A stretch of DNA of 64,000 nucleotides. Origin: JBBSAT01 sp044223665 (lineage in GTDB: Bacteria > Myxococcota_A > Polyangia > Polyangiales > Sandaracinaceae). The stretch lies in assembly GCA_044223665.1 (NCBI GenBank), contig JBGALT010000015.1, positions 1 through 64,000 on the forward strand, in the 5' to 3' direction. Shown piece after piece: positions 44,323 through 52,403 of the stretch (positions are counted from its first letter, which is position 1; every line of letters starts with the position of its first letter). The translations under genes and the position numbers were made by a program. A model generated the notes under the pieces. The model was not told the origin of the DNA and searched no databases. It saw nothing but the letters and a program-made list of their open reading frames with translations.

Positions 44323-44763
44323 TCACCCCGCGTAGGGGAACACGCGCAGGTCGTCGCCGAAGGACTGGAGCATGCTCCGATCCGTACGCGACTCGAAGGC
44401 CGAGAGCACGCCGGTCCCTGCCTGAACGACGTGGCCGGTGACGTGCATCAACGTCCCGCTCCGCGAGGCCTTGGCCGGGGTCAGCGAGAGATAGAGGTGC
44501 CCGCTCTCGGTCTGGAACGAGAGCTCCTTGGTGCGCCCCGCGATCAGCGCGGCCACGTCCCGGCCCAGCTCGTTGGCCTCCCGCCGCGTCACGCGCGAGC
44601 GCGCGCGCACGACGAAGCCTTCACTCACCAGCAAGAGCTGGGAGAGGAACACGGGATCACCCTCTCCGGGCTCCAGGTCTTCCGCCACGATGGCGAGCAC
44701 GAACGCCTCGCACGGCAACTGCGCCGCTCCGATCACGGGCGGAGGATGACACGAATCGGTCAT
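44323..44763 (-). CDS. hypothetical cytoplasmic protein, upstream of dedA
   Basis: A 146-residue protein (MTDSCHPPPVIGAAQLPCEA). It has alternating strands and short helices (FVLAIVAEDLEPGEGDPVFL, SQLLLVSEGFVVRARSRVTR, SGHLYLSLTPAKASRSGTLM) and no signal or membrane segment. The strand-rich layout suggests a small beta-barrel or PilZ-like sensory fold, but the RxxxR/DxSxxG motif of PilZ domains is not visible. No family is claimed. It sits directly before dedA on the same strand. Confidence 0.6.
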   Translation of the reverse strand: MTDSCHPPPVIGAAQLPCEAFVLAIVAEDLEPGEGDPVFLSQLLLVSEGFVVRARSRVTRREANELGRDVAALIAGRTKELSFQTESGHLYLSLTPAKASRSGTLMHVTGHVVQAGTGVLSAFESRTDRSMLQSFGDDLRVFPYAG

Positions 44764-44847
44764 TTGGCATCGCGATGGATGTCGTGGGGGACGCCCGAGG
44801 GAGACGGGGGATGTCCTCCGTTCAGCCTCCGCAGAAACCGGAACCGG

Positions 44848-45369
44848 CTATCGACGGGTGCCGCGAGACTTCGCCCAGGCGAGAACGAGCACCATCGCCG
44901 TGAGGGCGAGGCCGCGCGATGCGGACGGCGCGCGGCCCCCCACCACGCACGACGAGCACCCCGCACGAGAGGAGCGCCCGGCGTCGTCGTCCGTGTCGGA
45001 TCCGTCGGCAGGGCACGGTCCCGGTGGCGCGTCGTCGGGCACGCACATGTCGGCCTCGACGCATCGACCGAGCGGGCAGCCGCAGCCGGGCGCGGCCAGC
45101 GAGACGGTCGGAAAGCCCGGGCGCGCGCGATCGGGGACCGGCGTCTCGTGCTCGGGCCACCAGGCGTGGCCGAGCGCACAGTGCGACCCGGCGGCGCACG
45201 CAGGCGGATCGTGCGTGGAAGCGCCGCAGAGGATGGGGGTGCACGACGCGCCGGCGTGACCGCTCACCGGCCGCGTGCCCGCCGGACACTCCTCGGGGAG
45301 CGGCGGGATCGCGTCGGCACGGGCACGCGCCGCAGCGCTCAGCACGAGAACGAGCACGATCCAGCGCAC
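44848..45369 (-). CDS. exported Cys-rich protein with MYXO-CTERM-type tail
   Basis: A 173-residue protein starting with GTG (MRWIVLVLVLSAAARARADA), a signal peptide. The mature part has paired cysteines (EECPAGTRPVSGHAGASCTP, ILCGAS, PACAAGSHCALG, GCGCPLGRCVEADMC). The C-terminus has the sorting-signal layout of MYXO-CTERM proteins: paired cysteines (SSRAGCSSCVVGG), a hydrophobic helix (GLALTAMVLVLAWA) and a basic end (KSRGTRR). Such tails direct proteins to the myxobacterial cell surface after processing. Ligand unknown; likely a surface adhesin or sensor. Confidence 0.72.
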   Translation of the reverse strand: MRWIVLVLVLSAAARARADAIPPLPEECPAGTRPVSGHAGASCTPILCGASTHDPPACAAGSHCALGHAWWPEHETPVPDRARPGFPTVSLAAPGCGCPLGRCVEADMCVPDDAPPGPCPADGSDTDDDAGRSSRAGCSSCVVGGRAPSASRGLALTAMVLVLAWAKSRGTRR

Positions 45370-45414
45370 CGCGCCGGTGTACCCCGGCCGCGCCCCGATG
45401 CGCCATCGCGCTCG

Positions 45415-45981
45415 TCACCCGCGCGGGTGCAGGCCGCAGACGGCCATCGGCCCGCTCGGGGGCGCGAGCACCTGGCACGTGTCGACGCGGTCGCGCGAGG
45501 CCACGTAGAGCCCCTCTCGGAACGCGAGCCCGCAGTGGCCGTGGTTGGGCCCCGGACCGCTGGTGGCGAAGGGAATCTGCTCGCCGTTCTGGATCCGGAG
45601 CAGCTCGCTCGGGCGGAACACGACCCGGTGGGAGCCGGCCCCGTTGAAGGCGAGCGGGGTGTCGTCGGCGTACATGCCGGCCGAGACGATGCACTCGTGA
45701 TCGTGGCCGCTGCACGACGTGTCGTTGAGCACCACGGTGAACGTCGTCAGCACGTAGAGCGCCGTGCTCGCGTCGTCGGTCGGGCTTCCCGCGTCGGGCT
45801 CGGCCACCAGCACCGCCGCGTCGTGGGCCGGCCCGACGTCGGGCGCGGGCATCGCGGCGTCCGTCGCGCCCGTCGCCGCGTCGTCCGAGACCGAGAGGCG
45901 CGTCGTGCTCTCGGCGCAGCCGGCCAGGGTCCCGCCGATCCAGGCGAGCCCGGAGATCTCCAGGAAGGTTCGTCGTCGCAT
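45415..45981 (-). CDS. Tat- or Sec-exported lipoprotein, unknown
   Basis: A 188-residue protein opening MRRRTFLEISGLAWIGGTLA with lipobox LAGC. The RRRTFLEI stretch resembles a twin-arginine motif, so export may use Tat and the protein may be folded with a cofactor first. An Asp/Ala linker is followed by a small globular part with cysteines (DTSCSGHDHECIVSAGMYAD, GHCGLAFREGLYVASRDRVD, TCQVLAPP) and a His-rich GPGPNHGHCG. These His/Cys residues could bind metal. No family named. Confidence 0.65.
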   Translation of the reverse strand: MRRRTFLEISGLAWIGGTLAGCAESTTRLSVSDDAATGATDAAMPAPDVGPAHDAAVLVAEPDAGSPTDDASTALYVLTTFTVVLNDTSCSGHDHECIVSAGMYADDTPLAFNGAGSHRVVFRPSELLRIQNGEQIPFATSGPGPNHGHCGLAFREGLYVASRDRVDTCQVLAPPSGPMAVCGLHPRG

Positions 45982-46047
45982 CGCGTCCTCGCCCGGCCGG
46001 GTATGCCGAGGCCGGGGAGCGAGGACGAGTTAATCGGCATTAAGGGC

Positions 46048-47301
46048 CTACATCGAGAGCCGCGTCCGCAGACCGCGGACCATCATCAGCTCGGCCGACG
46101 AGCTCAGGCCCGGCCGGAACGCCGGATCGGCGTCCTGCACCACGCGCACGAGCCAGAGGCCGTCGCCCAGATCGAAGCGGCCCCACGCCGTGAGCAGCGT
46201 GCCGTAGTCGCGGGTCCGCGTCCGGAAGCGCCAGCGCGCACCGTCGAGCGCGCCCGACTCCGCGTCGAGCGCGAGGACGCCATCCGACTGCTCGCGCATG
46301 TGCATCACGCCGGTCGTGCCGACGAGCGGAAGGTCGATGCCCCACTCGAAGCGCGTTCCGTCGTCGGACGGGAGCATCGTGGCGTGCGCGCCCTGGAGCA
46401 GGCCCTGCGTGAAGCCGTAGGGATCGAGGATCGCCGCGCGGGTGCGCGCCTCGTCGGTGTGGATCCGGCCCAAGCCCACCACGCGTCCCTGATCGCTTCC
46501 GTCGCTGGTCTCGACCCACATCAGATCGCCGCGCAGGAGCAGGTTCTCGTACGTCGTCGGATCGAAGCTCGGCTCGGCGGGCTCGCCCTCCGGGACCACG
46601 ATGTGCTCGCGGTGATAGCTCGCGCGGCGCTCGGCCTCGGTGCGCGTGCGGAGCATCATCGAGAACGCCAGCGCGACGTGGATCGAGCGGTTCATCGTCG
46701 AGCTGGCTGCGGCGAGCTGCCGCGCGATGTAGTTCGCGTCGCGCAGGTCCATGCGCGAGCTCGTCATCACGAGCGAGCGGCTCGCGCCCTGCGGGATCAC
46801 GCGCCAGACGGTGCGCCCCGTGCCGAGGTCACCGCCCTCGGAGCGCACCACGAAGCGGTAGCCGCGCCCGGGCTGATCGTCGGGCGGCGCGTAGCGCACC
46901 ATCGTGTTCTGGCCGTGCAGCGTGAAGATCGACGTGTGCCAGGACCAGTCGTAGCTCTGGGAGTCGCCCTCCGCGCTCGTCACCGACACCGAGTCGAGCG
47001 CCGGCATGAACTCCGGGTAGTGCGCGGGCTCGCCGATCACGGAGGCCACGACGTCGGCCGGCGCCTCGATCTCGCACGCGATCACGATGGCCGGGATCTG
47101 CTCGCCGTAGGCGAACTCCACGAGCGAGACCACGCCCGTCTCGAGCAGCGGCTGGAGCAGCACGATCTCGGCGGGCGTGAACGTCGCGAGCGCGCGATCG
47201 GCCTCCCGCGTCGGCTCGTCTTGGGCGGCAGCGCCGGCGGCGAGAGAGAGAGACGAAGCGAAGAAGGCGCCCGCGAGCGCCGCACGAGAAAAGGAGCGCA
47301 T
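46048..47301 (-). CDS. exported protein with two SRPBCC/START-like domains
   Basis: A 417-residue protein with signal MRSFSRAALAGAFFASSLSL ending at AAAQDE. Two START-like regions can be placed: the first around PAIVIACEIEAPADVVASVI to RSLVMTSSRMDLR, the second from AAILDPYGFTQGLLQGAHAT to DADPAFRP. The first opens with the usual helix-turn element and GEPAHYPEFMPALDSVSV. It resembles, at about twice the length, the exported START-like protein at 25150. Predicted periplasmic binder of a hydrophobic compound; ligand unknown. Confidence 0.7.
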   Translation of the reverse strand: MRSFSRAALAGAFFASSLSLAAGAAAQDEPTREADRALATFTPAEIVLLQPLLETGVVSLVEFAYGEQIPAIVIACEIEAPADVVASVIGEPAHYPEFMPALDSVSVTSAEGDSQSYDWSWHTSIFTLHGQNTMVRYAPPDDQPGRGYRFVVRSEGGDLGTGRTVWRVIPQGASRSLVMTSSRMDLRDANYIARQLAAASSTMNRSIHVALAFSMMLRTRTEAERRASYHREHIVVPEGEPAEPSFDPTTYENLLLRGDLMWVETSDGSDQGRVVGLGRIHTDEARTRAAILDPYGFTQGLLQGAHATMLPSDDGTRFEWGIDLPLVGTTGVMHMREQSDGVLALDAESGALDGARWRFRTRTRDYGTLLTAWGRFDLGDGLWLVRVVQDADPAFRPGLSSSAELMMVRGLRTRLSM

Positions 47302-47354
47302 CGCCCGACTTCGACGCGCGGGGCGCCCGGTTCTTCACGGGTGGCCCAAAGAAG

Positions 47355-47386
47355 CGAACGCCCACCTCTTTCGAGGCGGGCGTTCG
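47355..47386 (-). terminator. terminator of the vWA lipoprotein operon
   Basis: CGAACGCCCACCTC (47355-47368) and GAGGCGGGCGTTCG (47373-47386) form a 13-bp stem with one mismatch around a four-base loop. Read on the minus strand it is followed by CTTCTTTGGG. It lies 23 bases past the stop of the last gene of the sigma/FecR operon. Confidence 0.75.
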
Positions 47387-47408
47387 TCGGTGCTTCACGC
47401 CGGCCGGC

Positions 47409-48950
47409 TCAGCACTCGCCGCCAGCGCGCGCCGCGAGCTCGTGCGCGAGGTCCGACGTGAAGGCGTCGAAGCTCGACTCGCAGATCGACTGGAGCACCA
47501 CGCGGCTCCCCAGCGCCTCGGCGGCCCGGAGCGACTGCACGATGCGCCGGGCGGGCATCGCCATGCCGTTCGCGCTGGTGCACACCGAGAGCAAGCGCGT
47601 CGGCTGGGCGGGGTCGACCATCTCCACCATGGCCGGGTCGGCGAGCACCGCGGTGAGGTTCGAGGCGTCGCTCCCGGCCGGGACGCCCGCGATCGCGCCG
47701 ATCACCACGTCCTCGGGGCGCGGGCGCAGCCCGACCAGGCCGTCGACCACGTCGCCGATCGAGACGAGGATCTCGGGGTGGTTGTGGCAGCGGAGGTTCA
47801 GATCCTCGCCGGCGAATCGCGGATCCTCGAGCCCGAAGAGGCCGGAGTCGGTCGTCGAGCAGTCGTCCTCGTCGGTCACGTAGAGAACGGCGAGGATCGA
47901 GCCGTCGCGCAGGAAGCCGGCGTTGCCCATGTCGCCCTGGCCCACGCGGCCCTCGGGGAACGTCGGCACCGTCCAGCCGGGTGCGGTGTACGAGGTGGGC
48001 GCGTTCGGAGAGAGGGCGAGCAGCGCCGACTCGAGCTGCTGCTCGAAGCCGCATCCCGTCGTGCCGAGCGCGGTCTCGCAGGTGATCTGCGCGACGAAGC
48101 CGCTGGTGCCCGCCGGATCGGCGGCCGAGAACGACGCGTAGGGCGGCGCGTAGGTCGGCGTCATGCACAGCAGCGTGTCGGCGGCCGGGCCGGGCGTGTC
48201 GCGCAAGAGGCCTTCGTCGCCGAACCCCTCGCACGTGGGGACGCCGGGGACGGCGGCCGCGCCGAGGTCCGTGGTGGTGATCCCGACGCGGATGTCGTCG
48301 AACGCCGCGACGTCCTGGGTGCCGTCGCCGTTCAGATCGCCGCTCGCCAAGCGCTGGAAGAGCGGGCCGAACTGCGACTGCAAGAGGGCCTGCTCCTCGG
48401 CCATCGAGTTGGAGTTGTCCACGACGACGAGCAGGTCGAGGCGGCCGACGGCCTCGCATCCGCAGGCATCGCCCTCGCACGCGGTCCCGACGAAGGTCGA
48501 CGCCAGCGTCTCCATGCGGACGACGGCCACGTCGTCGAAGACCTCGGTCGGGTGCGGCGCGTAGGCGCCGTTCGCGCCGGCCACGTACGCCGTGGCGCGG
48601 GCCGGGTCGCCGTCGAACGGGACACGGAGCTCCAACGCGTCCGCGAGCACCAAGCCCGCCGGCTCGAAGCGCAGGAGCGGCGAGTACGTGGTGAACGGCA
48701 CCGAGCCGGCGTCCTCGACGTGCACGGTGATCATGGTCTCCGTCGTGATCGCGCCCGCCGGCACGATGACGTGGAGGTCGGCGATCGAGAGATCGGCGCC
48801 GGCCGGGCCGACGAGTGCCGACGTGGACGCGCCGACCATCGGCCGCGCCGACGGCAGCACGTGCGTCTCGACGCAGGCCGTGGTGGGCATGGCGAGCGCG
48901 AGCAAGAGCCCGACGGTACCGAACATGTTGCGAGTGACCTTCTTGAGCAT
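47409..48950 (-). CDS. vWA-domain lipoprotein of the sigma/FecR operon
   Basis: A 513-residue lipoprotein. I chose the ATG with AGGAGG five bases upstream, giving MLKKVTRNMFGTVGLLLALA and lipobox TTACVE. Residues ~40-140 form an all-beta region (VGPAGADLSIADLHVIVPAG). At ~175 a vWA domain starts with LDLLVVVDNSNSMAEEQ, a full DxSxS metal site. Later are LAVLYVTDEDDC and Cys pairs (TCEGFGDE, CETALGTTGC) that likely form disulfides. It belongs to an operon headed by an ECF sigma factor and FecR-like anti-sigma, so it is probably the output or the sensed cell-surface component. Confidence 0.85.
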   Translation of the reverse strand: MLKKVTRNMFGTVGLLLALAMPTTACVETHVLPSARPMVGASTSALVGPAGADLSIADLHVIVPAGAITTETMITVHVEDAGSVPFTTYSPLLRFEPAGLVLADALELRVPFDGDPARATAYVAGANGAYAPHPTEVFDDVAVVRMETLASTFVGTACEGDACGCEAVGRLDLLVVVDNSNSMAEEQALLQSQFGPLFQRLASGDLNGDGTQDVAAFDDIRVGITTTDLGAAAVPGVPTCEGFGDEGLLRDTPGPAADTLLCMTPTYAPPYASFSAADPAGTSGFVAQITCETALGTTGCGFEQQLESALLALSPNAPTSYTAPGWTVPTFPEGRVGQGDMGNAGFLRDGSILAVLYVTDEDDCSTTDSGLFGLEDPRFAGEDLNLRCHNHPEILVSIGDVVDGLVGLRPRPEDVVIGAIAGVPAGSDASNLTAVLADPAMVEMVDPAQPTRLLSVCTSANGMAMPARRIVQSLRAAEALGSRVVLQSICESSFDAFTSDLAHELAARAGGEC

Positions 48951-49015
48951 CCGAGCCTCCTCACCTTCTCGTCGTCGGGCGCGCGCGGCTTTTCCAACGC
49001 CTGCTCGAAAAAAGA

Positions 49016-50068
49016 TCACGGCGCTCCGCAGCGCGTCGCATCCAGCGCGCACAGGCGCTGGCGAGCCTGCCCCGCGAACGAGCCGTCGGGCAGCTCTTCG
49101 AGGTAGCGCCCGAGCTCGGCCGCCTCGTCCGCGCCGGCGAAGCTGCGCGCGTGGAGGTAGAGCGCGGTCAGCCCGTGCTCTCCGTGCGGATCGAGCGCCA
49201 TGAGCGCCTCGAGCGCGCGGCGGCGGCCCTCGGGATCGTGGGTGCCGTAGCCCTCCTCGAGATCCTCGAGCGCTGCGATGCGCTCGCTCGGGCTGCCCTG
49301 GGCGGCGACCTCCTCGAGAAGCGAGCGATCACCGCTCTCGGCGGCGGCGCGCGCGGCGGCCAGCGTCGGCGCGCTCGGTCGACGCTCCGGCCGTGACGTG
49401 GCCTCGGGGGTGCGCTCCGGCAGAGCGGCCTCGGCGCGCGCCACGGGGACCTCGACCGACTCCCCGACGCGCACGTCCTGCGCCGCGCCCGAGCGGAGAT
49501 CGGTGACGCGGACCACGCCCTCGGTGACCTCCACGCGCGTGCTCGCCTCGCCGCGGATCACGACGAGCTCGGTGCCGACGATCTCCACGCGCGCGACGTC
49601 GGTGAGGATCGCGAAGTGCTCTTCGCCGCGATGCACCGGATGGAACGCGATGTGGACCTCGCCCCGGGCGAGCGTGATCGCCGCATGCTCGATCGCGTCG
49701 TCGTCGACGTGGACGAGCGAGCCCGCCCCCACCGTGAGCCGTGCATGCCCGAGCATCGCCGCGTCGGTCGAGAGCTCGCTGCCGGCACGGAGCGAGGCCA
49801 GGGCCGTCGTGGCCGGGGCCGGCGCGCTCTCGTGGGTCGCGACGGGCACCTCGTCCGCGCCGCGCGTCATCCACAGCGCGAGCGCGGCGGCGGCCGCGAG
49901 CCCGACGCCGAGCCCGACGAGCGGAAGCGGCGAGCGCGCCGGCGAGGCGCGCCGCGCCTTCACTTCGGCCAGCAGGCTCCGCTCGATCCGCGCGAGATCC
50001 TCGGCGGGCGCCGCCTCGCCTTGCATCATCGCCGCCAGCGCCTCCGCACTCCGGGGCTTCTCCGTCAT
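49016..50068 (-). CDS. FecR-domain anti-sigma/transducer protein
   Basis: A 350-residue protein with a short cytoplasmic N-terminal anti-sigma segment (RSAEALAAMMQGEAAPAEDL), a membrane helix (LPLVGLGVGLAAAAALALWM) and a periplasmic FecR-type beta-domain (LRAGSELSTDAAMLGHARLT, HIAFHPVHRGEEHFAILTDV, ARVEIVGTELVVIRGEASTR). A helical tail follows, tetratricopeptide-like (ALEALMALDPHGEHGLTALY). It receives a periplasmic signal and holds or releases the sigma factor. Its ATG overlaps the sigma gene's stop (ATGA), giving tight coupling. Confidence 0.85.
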   Translation of the reverse strand: MTEKPRSAEALAAMMQGEAAPAEDLARIERSLLAEVKARRASPARSPLPLVGLGVGLAAAAALALWMTRGADEVPVATHESAPAPATTALASLRAGSELSTDAAMLGHARLTVGAGSLVHVDDDAIEHAAITLARGEVHIAFHPVHRGEEHFAILTDVARVEIVGTELVVIRGEASTRVEVTEGVVRVTDLRSGAAQDVRVGESVEVPVARAEAALPERTPEATSRPERRPSAPTLAAARAAAESGDRSLLEEVAAQGSPSERIAALEDLEEGYGTHDPEGRRRALEALMALDPHGEHGLTALYLHARSFAGADEAAELGRYLEELPDGSFAGQARQRLCALDATRCGAP

Positions 50069-50661
50069 GGCGACATCTCCTCTTCCGCGCTCGCGAGGAA
50101 CGCATCGAGCCGCTTGCGCGCCGCCGTGAGGCGCGCGTGCAAGGTGGACACCCCGGTCGCCGTCATGTCGGCGACCTCCTGAAGCGTGTAGCCCTCGACC
50201 GCCGAGAGCACGAAGACCGCGCGCTGATCGGGCGTGAGCTCGGCCAGAGCGCGATCGACGAGCGAGCGCTGCTCGAGCGCTCCGTCGGGGCTCGGTGCCG
50301 GCGCACCGCCCGGGAGCCCGAAGAGCGCCGTCACCGTTCCCCAGCGCGCTCGACGCGCGCGGCTCCGTGCCAGGTCGAGGGCGCGCCGCGTCGCGATGCC
50401 GACGATCCAGCTCGCGAGGCTCGAGCGCGCATCGAAGCCCTCGGCGCCGTCGAACGCGGCGAGGAAGGTCTGCTGCACGACGTCGTCCACGTCGCCGTCC
50501 GCCGGGCCGAGGATGCGCATGGCGGTCCGGTGCACGCGGGCGCCGTGGGCGCGGAACACCTGCTGGGCCGCCGACGCGTCGCCCGCGCCGGCGCGGCGCA
50601 GCAGCTGCGCCTCGTCCAGGCGCGAGGTGTCGGGGATCCCGATCGCGGAGACCGCAGGCAT
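50065..50661 (-). CDS. ECF-type RNA polymerase sigma factor
   Basis: A 198-residue sigma-70 family factor of the ECF group, with only regions sigma2 and sigma4. Sigma2 contains RRAGAGDASAAQQVFRAHGA, the DDVVQQTFLAAFDGAEGFDA core-binding part and SLASWIVGIATRRALDLARS. Sigma4 contains ALAELTPDQRAVFVLSAVEG and the helix-turn-helix YTLQEVADMTATGVSTLHAR. It directs RNA polymerase to a small regulon, and is probably released by the FecR protein encoded next. No SnoaL or other C-terminal extension. Start ATG MPAVSAIGIPDTSRLDEAQL. Confidence 0.92.
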   Translation of the reverse strand: MPAVSAIGIPDTSRLDEAQLLRRAGAGDASAAQQVFRAHGARVHRTAMRILGPADGDVDDVVQQTFLAAFDGAEGFDARSSLASWIVGIATRRALDLARSRARRARWGTVTALFGLPGGAPAPSPDGALEQRSLVDRALAELTPDQRAVFVLSAVEGYTLQEVADMTATGVSTLHARLTAARKRLDAFLASAEEEMSP

Positions 50662-50723
50662 CGCCCGATCGTCGTCCTGGGGGGCGCCGATTTCCAACCG
50701 GCCGCCGGGAATTCGTCGCGGGG

Positions 50724-51758
50724 TCACAGCGGGCCCACCCTCAGGCCCAGGCTGCCCCAGAGCGTGGCGACGTCCTCGGTGAGCACGAACGCGCCAGCCC
50801 GTTGAAAACGCACGGCATTGAAGAAGACGTCGGCGCCAAGCTCGAGGACGATCGAGAGCACGTCCACGAGGTGCACGCCCCCCTCGAGCTCCATCCGCAT
50901 CCCTCCCGAGACGGTCGTCACCTCGAGCGGCGGCCCGTCGAGCGCCAGCCGCCCGATGCGGACGAGGGCATCGATGCCCACGCCGCCCCACACGGGCCCG
51001 GCCTCGAGCGGTAGGAAGCGCGCGCCTGCACCGACGGTCGTCAGCACCAGGTAGCGCAGCGCGTTGGCCGGCCCGAGCACGCGCCGCTCCTCGGTGAGCT
51101 CGACGTCGGCCTCGCCGACCACGCACCACCAGGTCCCGAAGCAGACCCCCGCCGCGAGCCCGGCGGCGCCGAAGCCCTGGTCGCGCTGCGTCGCGTAGAG
51201 AAGACGGGCCCGCGCCTCGAGGACGAGGCCCGGCGTGAGCGAGGGCTCGCGGTACGGCGCCGCGAGATCCGAGAGCGCGCTCCCGTCGAGCGGCGAGAGG
51301 TCCTGCTCCTCTACCTCCCGCGGCTCGGTCGGGGGCGCGGGATCGGACGGCGCCGCATCGGCCTCGAGCGCGAGCGCCAGGCTCGCCAGTGCGATGACCA
51401 CGATCCGCCGCACCGCGCTCTCGTCGGACGGCCATCCGACCGCCGTGACGTGCCGCGCGCCCGAGCCGGCGGTCCCGAACGCCAGCACACGCTCGTCCAC
51501 GCGCGCGAGGCCGAGCACGCCGGGCCCGAGGGGCGGCACGGTGCCCGGTAGCGCGGCGACCTCTTCCGCCGCGAGGGGCTCGCCCACCACGACCTCGCGC
51601 TCGATCCGCCGTGAGAGCCCGGTCGCGAGGGGCTCGGCGAGCGGCCCGAGGGCCGGATCGACGCGCAGCACGAGCGGGCTGCCGCTCGGCTGCGCGCGCG
51701 CGCTCGGGCTCGCGCCGAGCACGAAGAGCAAGACCAGCCAGGGCGCCCACCACCGCAC
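50724..51758 (-). CDS. exported outer-membrane-like protein, unknown
   Basis: A 344-residue protein. A GTG start gives VRWWAPWLVLLFVLGASPSA, a signal peptide cleaved near ARAQPS. The first ~130 residues are a small globular region (LVLRVDPALGPLAEPLATGL), followed by an acidic Pro/Glu linker. The C-terminal ~190 residues show alternating hydrophobic strands (LVLEARARLLYATQRDQGFG, WCVVGEADVELTEERRVLGP, GGVGIDALVRIGRLALDGPP) consistent with an outer-membrane beta-barrel. It lies upstream of the sigma gene on the same strand with a 62-base gap, so it may or may not share the operon. Confidence 0.7.
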   Translation of the reverse strand: MRWWAPWLVLLFVLGASPSARAQPSGSPLVLRVDPALGPLAEPLATGLSRRIEREVVVGEPLAAEEVAALPGTVPPLGPGVLGLARVDERVLAFGTAGSGARHVTAVGWPSDESAVRRIVVIALASLALALEADAAPSDPAPPTEPREVEEQDLSPLDGSALSDLAAPYREPSLTPGLVLEARARLLYATQRDQGFGAAGLAAGVCFGTWWCVVGEADVELTEERRVLGPANALRYLVLTTVGAGARFLPLEAGPVWGGVGIDALVRIGRLALDGPPLEVTTVSGGMRMELEGGVHLVDVLSIVLELGADVFFNAVRFQRAGAFVLTEDVATLWGSLGLRVGPL

Positions 51759-51849
51759 GCACGCGGACGATAGCGCGGGCCGACGAGCGCGCCGCTGCGC
51801 GTGATCCTCGCGCCGAGGAGGCCGCGCTTCCGCGATCACCGGCCGCGCG

Positions 51850-52344
51850 TCAGCCGCGCTCGACCTGCACCGTGCCCTCGCCGAAGGGCGCCTCTCCGTA
51901 GTCGGACTCCGCCGGCACCTCGATGTCCAGCGCGGAGTCGTCGAGCGAGACGTCCCCGTCGAGCACCTCGATCTCCAGGGAGCGGGTGTGATCGCAGGCG
52001 ACGGTGAGCTCCCAGTGCGCGCTGCGCGAGTCCTGGACGCGCTGCGTGCGAGCCAGCTCGACGCCATCTTGTCGGACGATCGCGAAGGGATCGGGCGCGC
52101 CACCACCGACGTCCCACGGCTCACCGGAAGGCTTGGAGCGCGGCAGGTAGACGTCGATGCGGAGCCGACAGCTGTGCCCGAGCGTCGGTGTCGGTGGCGG
52201 CGGTGGCGGCGACGAGGGGGGCGCCTGCGGCGCCGCGCCACCTCCGCTGGGCGGCGCCGGGAGGTAACAGCAGGCGGTGATCAACGCGCCGAGCGAGATC
52301 CACGCGGCGACGGGTCGAAGGCTTTCCGCGGAGCAGCCCCACAT
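51850..52344 (-). CDS. C2-like lipoprotein
   Basis: A 164-residue lipoprotein starting MWGCSAESLRPVAAWISLGA, lipobox LITAC. A Pro-rich spacer (APPSSPPPPPPTPT) is followed by a C2-like beta-sandwich: SCRLRIDVYLPRSKPSGEPW, DPFAIVRQDGVELARTQRV, SAHWELTVACDHTRSLEIEV and LDGDVSLDDSALDIEV. Acidic residues sit where calcium-binding loops of C2 domains occur. The call is based on strand order and DPF/W-E-L pattern, not a search. Membrane or calcium binding is inferred. Confidence 0.65.
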   Translation of the reverse strand: MWGCSAESLRPVAAWISLGALITACCYLPAPPSGGGAAPQAPPSSPPPPPPTPTLGHSCRLRIDVYLPRSKPSGEPWDVGGGAPDPFAIVRQDGVELARTQRVQDSRSAHWELTVACDHTRSLEIEVLDGDVSLDDSALDIEVPAESDYGEAPFGEGTVQVERG

Positions 52345-52403
52345 CGGGCGACTGTACTGCCGCCGCCGATCGCCTGCACCCGCGTGGCGCGGAGCCCTCC
52401 GAG

